Below are positions 18,501 through 26,971 of a DNA stretch of 64,000 bases, one piece after another (the stretch's first letter is position 1; the number at the start of each line of letters is the position of its first letter). The DNA is from Oscillospiraceae bacterium. GTDB lineage: Bacteria; Bacillota; Clostridia; Saccharofermentanales; Saccharofermentanaceae. The DNA lies in NCBI GenBank assembly GCA_900176545.1, contig FWXP01000001.1:124001-188000 (forward strand). The letters run 5' to 3'. Position numbers and translations under genes: made by a program. The notes beneath the pieces were generated by a model. That model saw nothing but the letters and a program-made list of their open reading frames with translations, searched no databases and was not told the DNA's origin.

Positions 18501-21500
18501 AGGAGGAGTAACATTTACCATAACTCCTCCACAGGGTGTTACGATACCTGAAACGACAGTTACTCTTGATTCCGACTGGCAGCGTAATGGTTGGACCAAG
18601 AATGGTAATGTCTATACGTATACTATCCCCGGAGTCGATCCCGGAAGATATACGATAAGTGAATCGGTAAACGGTTCCAACGGCAGTTATACATGTACTG
18701 TAGTACCTACGAATGGCGTGTCCTATGCTACCGTCTATGCAGGTGATATCCCGATCGTTCCTGCCAATTACACGAATACATATACCCGTGTGACCGGTAC
18801 CGTAGAGATAAGTAAGATCATCGCGGGCGGTGTGGATGAACTTCCGGGCGCATCCCTTCAGATCATACCCGTAACTTCGGGTCTTAATCTTTCTGAGTGC
18901 AGAGTGACGGGAGGAGGAGCTTCTTCCGCTTCCGTAACTACTAACAGGATCTCATTTATCAGCGGAACCGCGCGTACATCTATCGCCGGTCTTCCCGCAG
19001 GTGAATATATCCTTCGTGAGACTGCAGCGCCTTCAGGTTATCTCGTAGCTACTGATATATCATTTACCGTAAATAACGACGGTTCTGTATCCGGAGATGT
19101 GACATATGTATCAAATGGTGTCATCCAGATGGCTGATAAGCCCGTATCTATTGACATCAGTAAGATCGAGCTCGCACCTTCAGGCAGTACTGATACATAT
19201 AGGGAACTTCCGGGTGCGACAATCTGTATCGCTCCTACTGATACGACTACGGATATAAGCGGACTTACAGTAGTTACCGGTAACGGAGCTCATACTACTA
19301 CGGGCGATAACCCTCATGCTATCTACTTTGTATCAGGTAACAGCGCTACTACTGTTCAGGGACTTCCTGACGGATCTTATACGTTGACAGAGACGACCGT
19401 TCCGTCTTCTACTAACGGATACTATTCGACTGCAACTTCCATCAGCTTCACTATAAGTAACGGCAGTGTCACGAGCAGCACTGTAGCGGGAGTAGTAGCT
19501 TCAGGAGTTGACGGTAATCACTATATTGAGGTTCAGGGAGGAGCTAATCCCAAGTTCGAGCTTTTCGATGCATTTACTTCTTCTGCGAATATCGATATCA
19601 GTAAGATCGAGCTTGCTCCTGCAGGCAGCACCGATACATATCAGGAACTTCCCGGCGCTACTATCTGTATCGCTTCTACAAATGACAATGACGATATAAG
19701 TGGTGTGCCCGTGATACCCGGAACAGGTGCGACACTGACTAATGGCGATAATTCTAAGGCCGTCTACTTCATTTCAGGTACGACGCCGACTACTGTATGC
19801 CTTCCTGACGGTACTTATGAATTGACTGAGACAGCAGTTCCTACTTCGGCATTGGGCACTTATTCTACTGCAAGTACCGTAAGGTTCACCATCGAACAGG
19901 GTGTTGTAGTCGATTCGAATATCGTCGGCGTAGTAACATCAGGTGACGGTAACCATTTTGTAGCTGCAAATGGTAACAGCAATGCCAAGTTTGAGCTCTT
20001 CGACACTTTCACATCTTCTGCATCGACAGAGATCGCAGTAAGTAAGATCGAGCTTGCACCCGCAGGCAGCTCCGATACATATCAAGAGCTTCCCGGAGCT
20101 ACTATCTGCATAGCATCTACAAATGCTAACGACGATATAAGCGGCGCGACAGTAACATATAACGGCGGTGCTCACGGAACGACAGGAGCTAACACTAAGG
20201 CTATATACTTTGTATCCGGTACGGAAGCTACAACGGTTTCTCTTCCTGATGGTACATATACTCTTACCGAGACGATCGCTCCGTCCGCTTCGAACGGATA
20301 TTATTCCTTAGCGACAGAGATCGAATTTACTATATCTAACGGACAGGTAACATACAGCAACACCTCGAATATCGTTGCCTCTGACCAGAACGGTAACCAC
20401 TTTACCGATTCCGATGCAAACGGTCATCCCAGGTTTGAAATCTTCGATGCATTTACTTATATGACTAAGGTAGATGTTAGTAAGATAGAACTTGATACAG
20501 GCAGCGGTAACAGCTTCCATGAACTGCCCGGAGCTACTATCTGCATCGCTTCTACAGATGTCAACGACGATATAAGCGGCGTTACGGTGAATCTTGGTAC
20601 CGGTGCGAATAATGCTACAGGTACTAATGCTCGAGCTGTCTACTTCGTATCAGGCTCAGCTCCTACTACAGTAACACTTCCTGACGGAAGCTATACTTTA
20701 ACGGAGACTGCAACCCCCGCGTCCGCATTCGGTACTTATACGACTGCGACTACTATCGAGTTTACGATAGATAAGGGCGTTGTAACTTACAGTAATGTAT
20801 CCGGCATAGTTGCATCTGATCAGGCCGGTAACCATTACACTGCACCTTCAGGTAATTCCAATGCGAAGTTCGAACTCTTTGACGCCTTTACCGCAACGGA
20901 TATCACGGATATCGAGATAAGCAAGATTACTCTTGATACGGGTAATACAAACGCTTTCACCGAGATCGCCGGCGCTACTATTTGCATTGAATCCGTAAAT
21001 GCCAACGATGACATAAGCGGTGCAGCAATTACATACGGTACCGGTGCAGGTCCTGCCAGCGCTACAGCAATTACTAATCCCAGGGCGATCTACTTCGAAT
21101 CCGGTACGTCTCCCACAACGGTATCGCTCCCTAATGGTACTTATATCCTTTCAGAGACTACGGTACCAACGGCTTCGAATGGATACTATTCCGTAGCTAC
21201 GAGTATCAGGTTCACTATAGCTAACGGAAGCGTAACTGATTCCACCGTAACTAATACGGTAGCAGGAGATGCTGAAGGAAATCACTATATAACTACTGGT
21301 ACGACTCCCAGATTTGAGCTTTTCGATGCATTCACACCTGTAACGTCGGTAGATATAAGCAAGATCGAGCTTGCACCTGCAGGAAGTGCCAATACTTATC
21401 AGGAACTTTCCGGAGCTACTATCTGCATAGCACCTGTTAATCCTTCTGATGACATCAGCGGTGCTGCAATTACATATGGAACAGCCGCTGTTCCTGCTAC

Positions 21501-24129
21501 CGGAACTAATTCCAGAGCAATCTACTTTGTATCCGGTACATCGGCTACCACGGTAGATCTTCCTGATGGTACATATACCTTGACTGAGGTAACTGCTCCT
21601 TCAGCTTCCAACGGTTATTACTCCGTAGCGACCGATATACAGTTTACTATCGAGAACGGTAATGTAACTTCTTCGAATGTAACGGGAACCGTAGCAACTG
21701 ATGCAGCAGGCAATCACTTTGTTGACACCGGATCTAATCCCAGGTTCGAGCTCTTCGATGCATTTACAAGAACTACTGATATCGATGTCAGCAAGATCGA
21801 GCTCGCACCCGCTGGAAGCACATCGAGATTTGCAGAGCTCCCGGGCGCTACTATCTGTATCGAATCTACTGATACTACCGTTGATATCAGCGGTGTAACA
21901 GTGAACCTTGGTACAGGCGCGAATAACGCTACGGGTACTAATCCTCGAGCTGTCTACTTTGTATCAGGATCTACGGCAACTACTATTTCGCTTCCTGACG
22001 GTAGTTACAGACTTACTGAGACAGCAGTTCCTACGTCTGCCGATGGTACCTATTCAACTTGTTCTGAAGTTGAGTTTACGATCTCGGGCGGTGCGGTGAC
22101 CGGAAGTACCATTACTAATGTAGTGTCTCTCAACTCGGAAGGTAACCACTATATCGGATCTACATACGGTACTAATTCGAGGTTCGAACTCTTCGATGCC
22201 TTTACCGCTAATCAGGCTCCTGTTCCTTCAACGACTACAGTTGCCATATCTAAGCAAAATGTCAGCGGTACTGAGCTGGTAGGTGCTACTTTGCAGTTGA
22301 CAGGTACAGCAGCTAATGGTCCCGTAGTCTTTGACGCATCGTGGTATACGCCCGGACAGGATGCTTCCGCTACACCTGTTATCCAGGATAACGGACATAT
22401 CCTTCAGTTCGTATCCGGCTCTGCGCCTTCAACGATCAGCAACCTTCCTGACGGTACATACACTCTTGAAGAGACAGTTGCTCCTCAGAACTATCCTGAG
22501 ACATATCTTACGACGGTCATTACGTTTACTATAAGCAACGGCGCAGTAACTACAACGAGCACTGATGCCAGGGTAGATACTACATCGAACGTCCCTATGG
22601 TAGTAATGATCGATAGGGTGGATACTTCTTCCGAGTGCGTACTTACACTTAATAAAGTAGTAGTCATCAGTGGCGGCACAGCTCCTTCGAGCTTTGTATT
22701 CAATGTTAAGTGCGGCGATACATACTACGGCCTTGATGCAAATGGTGCATTGATCTCTGACAGTAACCCGATCGCTATATCGGTAACTCCCGGAACTTCC
22801 GTAAGCCTCAGCGGATTGCCCGCAGGCACATATGAAGTAACAGAGGTAAGGGACGGTACAGCTGTACAGGGCTACGATCTTACTGTTACGGGTGAGGGAA
22901 GTGTATCTCTCGATCCTTCCGATCCTGCTACAAAGAACGGATCTGTTACCATAACAAATACTTATACGAGTACGGCGCCTGCGACAGGTTCTCTTACCAT
23001 AATTAAGGATATCGGTTCGAATGCACCTGCTTCTGCCTATACTATGACCTATGTATTTACGGTTACAGGTCCCGGCTTCTCACAGGATGTTTCCATAACA
23101 GGTGCAGGCAGGACGACGCTTACCGGTCTTAATCCCGGTACGTACACGATAACCGAGCAGGCAGCAAGTGCGTCTATCGGAGGTTATCAGTGGACTGCTT
23201 CAGGTAACGGAGCAACCGTACTTGTCGAAGCCGGAGTGGAATCGACGGTAACTATAACGAATAATTACGTTGCTACAGTGGCACCTACGTCAGCAACTAC
23301 GACATCAGAATCGACCTCAGCGTCTTCCGTTGAAACAACAGAAGCAACATCTGAGACGTTGGCTCCCGTCATTCCTACCACCACGACGGAAGTCGCTACC
23401 ACGGTATTCATAAGTGCTATGGATATCAACATCAGTAAGCAGGATATAGCCGGTGCCGAGATCGACGGAGCTGTACTTACCATTACGAATGCTCCCGGCA
23501 ATTCCGTCAATTTCCTTGCTGCAGGAGTTACCGCAACTCAGAACGGACTTCCTGCAACGGGTCTTGAGGTTACTGCCGATAAGCTTCAGTTCACTACGGT
23601 ATCGTCGTCTCAGGCTCTTATCCATCAGCTTCCTATCGGTAACTATGTTCTTACAGAGACTATAGCTCCGAGGGGATATCTCATCGCAGAATCCATCAAT
23701 TTTGAGGTGAGAAGTGACGGCACTATCTGGGTAGCAGGTACTCCCGAGGATCAGATGGTAGAGAGGATCGTTATGCAGGATCTTGCCGATCCTACAGTAG
23801 GAGCTGCCGCTCGTACTACTCCTGTCGTTAATCGTGTTATGGTTAACGGAACCGAGATAACATCTGATAACTTCACGATCAATTCCGACGGTACTGTTAC
23901 CATAAGCGAAGCATACGCAAGAGTACTCGGAGTAGGCAGGCACAGGATCGAAGTCGTAATGTCTGACGGTACTACAAGGATCCTGTATGTAACTGTCAAT
24001 GAAGACGGTTCCGTAGTACAGACAGGTGAGAGCAGGGTATCCGCATCTTCGATGCTCGCGGTTGTATTGATCGCATCGGGCGGCTTCGTATTCGCAGTAA
24101 GGAAGAAGAAGCTTTCTGAAGAGTCATGA
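15565..24129 (+). CDS. Giant surface adhesin B with seven tandem isopeptide-type domains
   Basis: 2854 residues, ATG 15565 behind AGGAGGAG. The first 600 residues (signal peptide, choice-of-anchor-A-like domain, FctA-like pilin domain) and the last 500 (CnaB-like domains, Thr/Ser linker at about 2571-2616, final CnaB domain) match adhesin A closely. Residues about 600-1195 hold different beta domains. Residues about 1195-2217 hold seven units of 144-147 aa with DISKIEL at the start, GATICIAS, a LTET Glu motif and a closing FELFDAF strand. After the last CnaB domain there is an extra 60-residue region absent from adhesin A. Then come VVQTGE (2817-2822), a hydrophobic helix and RKKK. It is a probable wall-anchored adhesin or fibre. 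No sortase is nearby. Confidence 0.88.
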   Translation: MNKVFRDKKLAIKILSAISAAAIVTGGIAFYLSKDTRVLASAMAEGREVPQYLDSISAINYATILGRATDFGIVANDFEQVTHMETTFAVNTFSNSSGQVNEVDFITNSAQFMIGQIGEGKIKFGSNQTARSYNFEASSAVFDNFGPEWSNGHIFNDTNENISNFYFDDARNTWRGTSARPVYTVIKEQESIVTNINNVIGNATASSDYISQRAQDPAYALDYTQYLTLESIAHAEYDPMDPNTGNINTANRFFINIDKAEFVNKVVYINVDENLARVMANSEGLCIIKDPSTVVAFNIEPGISNAPNGGLILNRICVSEDGGENFCWSVTASQGNSTDAQSTGTVGRRNTQQFTNADVDRMINQKIILNVRSNSQDIELDAIAGTTIIPNPSSIANVKGSSTGWVVAGGKLRNAGGEWHYIYQGGSQDLINQTTGNEIHFALHKSFTSDNGLTTDNTVFINEGQFTFNLYQLGNITGSDKFDSIGLSDISDATRTITAENKATGNVQFDPMSLTPGDYYFIITENSTQNDPYVDNSIQNSDGYIKIHVKVEAGNPANSFTVHYAYYMHANDQTPFREENNVVMMGVQFDLLQFYNFVQPTGSISIDKSVLGVTSVPDNYVAPVYVKSGDTYYGVDEYGALITSSSPIVNNVHPGSTYIIRDLPLGQTYSVTEAAARPSIDGYTFVEVTGERDDITLTANNVSANVSLINTYSQDSNDNVLHIAKIASDTNQLLEGAVFTLTYNGTNQFDVYSIGVNGVSGVTRNGSSISFTTVDSANVSFTGLPDGTYTLREDTAPSGYSAVSDISFELSGNVVTLAGGTASSVSMNNTTHIMTIVDNSDQGTLTINKAIALDSHFSGTVTKNDLDTIEFKIAGPATFNNGAPMYVTLNAFTYDDTTQNWVFSQAVPAGNYTITETRNGTNSNYSCVTTVNSASGTSGQVSISANATETISFRNEYSPTKGSLVIRKTVYGITDIASVGGVTFTITPPQGVTIPETTVTLDSDWQRNGWTKNGNVYTYTIPGVDPGRYTISESVNGSNGSYTCTVVPTNGVSYATVYAGDIPIVPANYTNTYTRVTGTVEISKIIAGGVDELPGASLQIIPVTSGLNLSECRVTGGGASSASVTTNRISFISGTARTSIAGLPAGEYILRETAAPSGYLVATDISFTVNNDGSVSGDVTYVSNGVIQMADKPVSIDISKIELAPSGSTDTYRELPGATICIAPTDTTTDISGLTVVTGNGAHTTTGDNPHAIYFVSGNSATTVQGLPDGSYTLTETTVPSSTNGYYSTATSISFTISNGSVTSSTVAGVVASGVDGNHYIEVQGGANPKFELFDAFTSSANIDISKIELAPAGSTDTYQELPGATICIASTNDNDDISGVPVIPGTGATLTNGDNSKAVYFISGTTPTTVCLPDGTYELTETAVPTSALGTYSTASTVRFTIEQGVVVDSNIVGVVTSGDGNHFVAANGNSNAKFELFDTFTSSASTEIAVSKIELAPAGSSDTYQELPGATICIASTNANDDISGATVTYNGGAHGTTGANTKAIYFVSGTEATTVSLPDGTYTLTETIAPSASNGYYSLATEIEFTISNGQVTYSNTSNIVASDQNGNHFTDSDANGHPRFEIFDAFTYMTKVDVSKIELDTGSGNSFHELPGATICIASTDVNDDISGVTVNLGTGANNATGTNARAVYFVSGSAPTTVTLPDGSYTLTETATPASAFGTYTTATTIEFTIDKGVVTYSNVSGIVASDQAGNHYTAPSGNSNAKFELFDAFTATDITDIEISKITLDTGNTNAFTEIAGATICIESVNANDDISGAAITYGTGAGPASATAITNPRAIYFESGTSPTTVSLPNGTYILSETTVPTASNGYYSVATSIRFTIANGSVTDSTVTNTVAGDAEGNHYITTGTTPRFELFDAFTPVTSVDISKIELAPAGSANTYQELSGATICIAPVNPSDDISGAAITYGTAAVPATGTNSRAIYFVSGTSATTVDLPDGTYTLTEVTAPSASNGYYSVATDIQFTIENGNVTSSNVTGTVATDAAGNHFVDTGSNPRFELFDAFTRTTDIDVSKIELAPAGSTSRFAELPGATICIESTDTTVDISGVTVNLGTGANNATGTNPRAVYFVSGSTATTISLPDGSYRLTETAVPTSADGTYSTCSEVEFTISGGAVTGSTITNVVSLNSEGNHYIGSTYGTNSRFELFDAFTANQAPVPSTTTVAISKQNVSGTELVGATLQLTGTAANGPVVFDASWYTPGQDASATPVIQDNGHILQFVSGSAPSTISNLPDGTYTLEETVAPQNYPETYLTTVITFTISNGAVTTTSTDARVDTTSNVPMVVMIDRVDTSSECVLTLNKVVVISGGTAPSSFVFNVKCGDTYYGLDANGALISDSNPIAISVTPGTSVSLSGLPAGTYEVTEVRDGTAVQGYDLTVTGEGSVSLDPSDPATKNGSVTITNTYTSTAPATGSLTIIKDIGSNAPASAYTMTYVFTVTGPGFSQDVSITGAGRTTLTGLNPGTYTITEQAASASIGGYQWTASGNGATVLVEAGVESTVTITNNYVATVAPTSATTTSESTSASSVETTEATSETLAPVIPTTTTEVATTVFISAMDINISKQDIAGAEIDGAVLTITNAPGNSVNFLAAGVTATQNGLPATGLEVTADKLQFTTVSSSQALIHQLPIGNYVLTETIAPRGYLIAESINFEVRSDGTIWVAGTPEDQMVERIVMQDLADPTVGAAARTTPVVNRVMVNGTEITSDNFTINSDGTVTISEAYARVLGVGRHRIEVVMSDGTTRILYVTVNEDGSVVQTGESRVSASSMLAVVLIASGGFVFAVRKKKLSEES
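19147..22215 (+). repeat. Seven tandem 432-441 bp units ending in an ELFDAFT strand
   Basis: Unit starts: 19147, 19588, 20029, 20467, 20908, 21346 and 21778. Each unit has a Lys in (D/E)(I/V)SKI, one Cys in GATICI, a Glu in the TLTET-like motif and an Asp in (E)(L/I)FD(A/T)F. The layout is that of a SpaA/CnaB domain (Lys in the first strand, Glu in the middle, Asp in the last). Units are less alike in DNA sequence than the adhesin A units, suggesting an older array. Confidence 0.88.
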
Positions 24130-24145
24130 CACTGATCAGTTAAAG

Positions 24146-24175
24146 GAAAGCGGTCGTCGTAAGACGGCCGTTTTC
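24146..24175 (+). terminator. Terminator after adhesin B
   Basis: 13-bp stem (GAAAGCGGTCGTC with GACGGCCGTTTTC, G-U pairs allowed), loop GTAA. The core matches the adhesin A terminator. Confidence 0.88.
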
Positions 24176-24200
24176 TTATGCAGAAAAAAAGGCAAAACAA

Positions 24201-24224
24201 AAGCCTCGAGAACTCTCGAGGCTT
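24201..24224 (-). terminator. Terminator of the tRNA-Leu gene
   Basis: 10-bp perfect stem (AAGCCTCGAG/CTCGAGGCTT), 4-nt loop. On the minus strand it is followed by a T-rich run, and it sits directly after the tRNA 3' end. Confidence 0.85.
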
Positions 24225-24226
24225 CG

Positions 24227-24313
24227 TGGTGCGGACTATGGGACTTGAACCCATACGCCATTGCTAGCACAAGATCCTTAGTCTTGCTTGTCTGCCAATT
24301 CCAACAAGTCCGC
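24227..24313 (-). tRNA. tRNA-Leu, anticodon AAG
   Basis: 87 nt including an encoded CCA. Acceptor GCGGACT/AGTCCGC, a D-arm with TTG/CAA, anticodon stem CAAGA/TCTTG with loop CTAAGGA, a long variable arm as in class II tRNAs, and a T-arm with TTCAAGT. The anticodon is AAG (Leu, CUU/CUN). Most bacteria use GAG here, so A34 is unusual and probably deaminated to inosine by TadA. It has its own promoter and terminator. Confidence 0.95.
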
Positions 24314-24339
24314 GTGGCTTATTGGCTTAAGCATGAATG

Positions 24340-24368
24340 ATTATACTGATGATGTATGGGCGTGTCAA
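24340..24368 (-). promoter_or_regulatory. Consensus promoter of the tRNA-Leu gene
   Basis: On the minus strand: TTGACA (24363-24368), 17-bp spacer, TATAAT (24340-24345). This is a perfect sigma-A consensus with optimal spacing, about 27 bp before the tRNA 5' end. Confidence 0.92.
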
Positions 24369-24434
24369 GCGCAATTTCAGATTTTTTTTGAAAGGTCGAA
24401 AATGATGCTTTTTTATCGCCCCGAAAACACTCAC

Positions 24435-24540
24435 AACCCTTGCAAGCAAGTTGCTCGTTTTGTGTTATAACAAAGCTTCGCTTTTGTTCGAACACTTCAC
24501 TCGTAACCCTTGCAAGCAAGTTGCTCGTTTTGTGTTATAA
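24435..24540 (+). repeat. Two perfect 36-bp direct repeats upstream of iorA, each carrying a -10 box
   Basis: The 36-bp element occurs at 24435-24470 and 24505-24540, 70 bp apart. It contains the palindrome CTTGCAAG and ends in GTGTTATAA. The sequences just before each copy are also similar, so this is a roughly 70-bp tandem duplication of a promoter/operator segment. Between the copies AACAAAGC/GCTTTTGTT can form a small hairpin. Confidence 0.85.
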
Positions 24541-24541
24541 T
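24533..24541 (+). promoter_or_regulatory. Extended -10 promoter of iorAB
   Basis: TGTTATAAT: an extended -10 (TGn) with a perfect TATAAT at 24536-24541, 35 bp before the iorA start. No good -35 lies at 17 bp; TTGCAA is 20 bp upstream. The first repeat copy has TGTTATAAC instead. Confidence 0.6.
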
Positions 24542-24575
24542 ATTCGTTGTTGCAGTAAGCAAAGGAGTTGTATAT

Positions 24576-26348
24576 ATGAAAGAGATTATGCTTGGTAATG
24601 AGGCAGTTGCCAGGGGTGCATATGAGGCGGGCGTCAAGTTCGTTTCTTCTTATCCCGGAACTCCCAGTACAGAGATCACAGAGACAATAGCTAAGTATGA
24701 TGAGATAGCATGCGAATGGGCTCCCAACGAGAAGGTTGGTGCAGAGGCTGCTATCGGAGCATCCATAAGAGGCGCACGTGCCATGACATGTATGAAGCAT
24801 GTAGGTATGAATGTATGTGCCGATCCTCTTTTCACGGTATCTTATTCAGGTGTTAACGGCGGACTCGTATTCTGCGTAGCAGACGATCCCGGAATGCATT
24901 CTTCCCAGAATGAGCAGGATTCACGTAACTATGCACGTGCTGCCAAGGTTCCCATGCTTGAACCTTCGGATTCCATGGAGTGCAAGAAGTTTACCAAGTA
25001 TGCTTTCGAGCTTTCAGAGAAGTACGATACACCCGTAATAGTAAGACTTCATACGCGTGTATCACACTCAAGAAGTATAGTTCATCTCGGAGATCCTACT
25101 CCAATCACTGTAAAGGAATATACAAAGGATCCCAAGAAGTATGTCATGATGCCTGCTAATGCCATCGGCAAGCACGTTGTTGTAGAGGATCGTACAAGAA
25201 AGATCATCAACGACTGCGACGACGATCTTAACGTAGGTATGCATAAGATCGAGTACAGAGATACTAAGCTTGGTATCATCACTGCAGGTGCTGCTTATCA
25301 GTATGTAAGAGATGCAGTACCTAATGCCAGTGTCTTAAAGCTCGGTATGGTATGGCCTCTTCCCAAGAGAACAATAAAGGAATTTGCTTCCAGAGTTGAC
25401 CGCCTCGTTATAGTAGAGGAGCTTGATCCTTTCCTTGAGACAGAGATCAAGGCTATGGGCATCAAGTGCGAAGGTAAGGAACTCTTTACTCTCCTTGGTG
25501 AATATACTGCGAGACTTATCCGTAAGAGGCTTACAGATAAGCCCATCCCGAAGTCAGCTTTCGATGTAACGGAGCTTCCGCTTCCCCCCGGACGTCCCCC
25601 TGTACTTTGCGCAGGTTGTCCTCATAAGGGCCTTTTCCTCGCTCTTCACAGACTCGGCGTTAACGTAATGGGTGATATCGGATGCTATACGCTTGGAGCT
25701 TTGCCTCCTATGCAGGCCGTAGATGCAGTTATATGTATGGGTGCTTCCGTAGGTATGGCTCACGGTGTTGATAAGGCTACAGACGGAGAAGATTCCAAGA
25801 ATACAGTTGGTGTTATCGGTGATTCCACATTCCTTCACTCAGGTATCACTAACCTTATGAATGCAGTTTATAACCAGAGCAAGATGACTCTTATAATCCT
25901 CGATAACTCCATCACGGGTATGACAGGTCATCAGCAGAATCCTTCAACAGGTTATAACATCCGCCTCGAAGCTGCTCCTCAGGTAAGCCTTGAGATGCTC
26001 TGCCAGAGCGTAGGCGTACTTCCAGAAGCTATCAGGGTAATAGATCCCGTTGATACATACGAAGCTCAGAAGGTCATCAAGGAAGAACTCGAGCGTGATG
26101 CAGTATCTGTTATCATCGCAAGAAGACCTTGTGCACTTATCCCTACGGGAAGAGCAGTTAAGGGTATCAATGTAGAAGTTGACTACGAGAAGTGCATGAA
26201 GTGTGGTGCCTGTGCAAGGATCATGTGTCCTGCTCTCATCATGGGCAAGGATAAGACTCCCGTTATCGATACAGAGACATGTAATAACTGCGGTCTCTGC
26301 GTAAATATCTGTAAGTTCGATGCGCTCAAGAAAGGAGGAGAAGCATAA
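24576..26348 (+). CDS. iorA: Indolepyruvate:ferredoxin oxidoreductase, alpha subunit
   Basis: 590 residues from ATG 24576, chosen for the AAAGGAG at 24561 and the conserved N-terminus MKEIMLGNEAVARGAYEAG. IOR oxidatively decarboxylates aryl pyruvates (indolepyruvate, phenylpyruvate) to aryl-acetyl-CoA and reduces ferredoxin. The pyrimidine-binding N-terminal and TPP-binding domains are present (GDIGCYTLG, GDSTFLHSG). The C-terminus carries two 4Fe-4S motifs (CMKCGACARIMC and CNNCGLCVNIC). The beta subunit gene follows with a 1-base overlap. Cytoplasmic and used in anaerobic aromatic amino acid or acid metabolism. Confidence 0.96.
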   Translation: MKEIMLGNEAVARGAYEAGVKFVSSYPGTPSTEITETIAKYDEIACEWAPNEKVGAEAAIGASIRGARAMTCMKHVGMNVCADPLFTVSYSGVNGGLVFCVADDPGMHSSQNEQDSRNYARAAKVPMLEPSDSMECKKFTKYAFELSEKYDTPVIVRLHTRVSHSRSIVHLGDPTPITVKEYTKDPKKYVMMPANAIGKHVVVEDRTRKIINDCDDDLNVGMHKIEYRDTKLGIITAGAAYQYVRDAVPNASVLKLGMVWPLPKRTIKEFASRVDRLVIVEELDPFLETEIKAMGIKCEGKELFTLLGEYTARLIRKRLTDKPIPKSAFDVTELPLPPGRPPVLCAGCPHKGLFLALHRLGVNVMGDIGCYTLGALPPMQAVDAVICMGASVGMAHGVDKATDGEDSKNTVGVIGDSTFLHSGITNLMNAVYNQSKMTLIILDNSITGMTGHQQNPSTGYNIRLEAAPQVSLEMLCQSVGVLPEAIRVIDPVDTYEAQKVIKEELERDAVSVIIARRPCALIPTGRAVKGINVEVDYEKCMKCGACARIMCPALIMGKDKTPVIDTETCNNCGLCVNICKFDALKKGGEA

Positions 26349-26947
26349 TGGGGAATCTTGAAGCTTCCATCGTCCTTGCCGGCGTAGGCGGACAGGGAAC
26401 ACTTATCGCAGGTAAGCTCCTGGGCATACTTGCTCTGAAGCTCGGCCTTGATGTCAAGGTATCAGAGGTTCACGGAATGAGCCAGAGAGGCGGTTCCGTT
26501 ATCACATATGTAAAGATCGGTGAGGAGGTACATTCTCCTATTATCGAAGACGGTACTGCTGACTATATCCTCGCTTTTGAGCAGGTTGAGTCCGTAAGGT
26601 GGGCATCGCTTCTTAAGGACGGCGGTGTCATGATAATCAACAATCAGCAGATAGAATCACTTCCCGTCCTTATGGGACAGGTTGAGTATCCTAAGAATAT
26701 CGCAGAGTCCATGAGGAAGGCGGCAAGCAAAGAGACTAAGATAGTAGATCTTGATGCATTCGATATCGCAATGGAGATAGGTACATCCAAGGTCGTTAAT
26801 ATCGTTATGCTCGGAGCTCTCTCTAACTACCTCGGGGTAGACGAGAACATCTGGAAGGAAGCGATAGAAGAAGCTTTCGCGGCTAAGCCCAAGACGATAC
26901 CGGGCAACATCAAGGCATTTGAGAAAGGCAGGGAAGCAGGAGCGTAA
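26348..26947 (+). CDS. iorB: Indolepyruvate:ferredoxin oxidoreductase, beta subunit
   Basis: 199 residues, the usual length of the gamma-domain subunit of 2-oxoacid:ferredoxin oxidoreductases. It contains GVGGQGTLIAGKLLG (about 13-27) and SEVHGMSQRGGSV, the family signatures. Start ATG 26348 overlaps the iorA stop by one base (TAATG), implying translational coupling, with AAAGGAGG just before. It works only with IorA. Confidence 0.96.
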   Translation: MGNLEASIVLAGVGGQGTLIAGKLLGILALKLGLDVKVSEVHGMSQRGGSVITYVKIGEEVHSPIIEDGTADYILAFEQVESVRWASLLKDGGVMIINNQQIESLPVLMGQVEYPKNIAESMRKAASKETKIVDLDAFDIAMEIGTSKVVNIVMLGALSNYLGVDENIWKEAIEEAFAAKPKTIPGNIKAFEKGREAGA

Positions 26948-26960
26948 GCCCCTGCTTTTT
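26934..26960 (+). terminator. Possible weak terminator after iorB
   Basis: AAGCAGG (26934-26940) pairs with CCTGCTT (26951-26957), 10-nt loop, then TTTT. It overlaps the iorB stop codon. The stem is only 7 bp, so read-through into the next gene (12 bp on) is likely. Confidence 0.55.
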
Positions 26961-26971
26961 TCTTACAGGAT

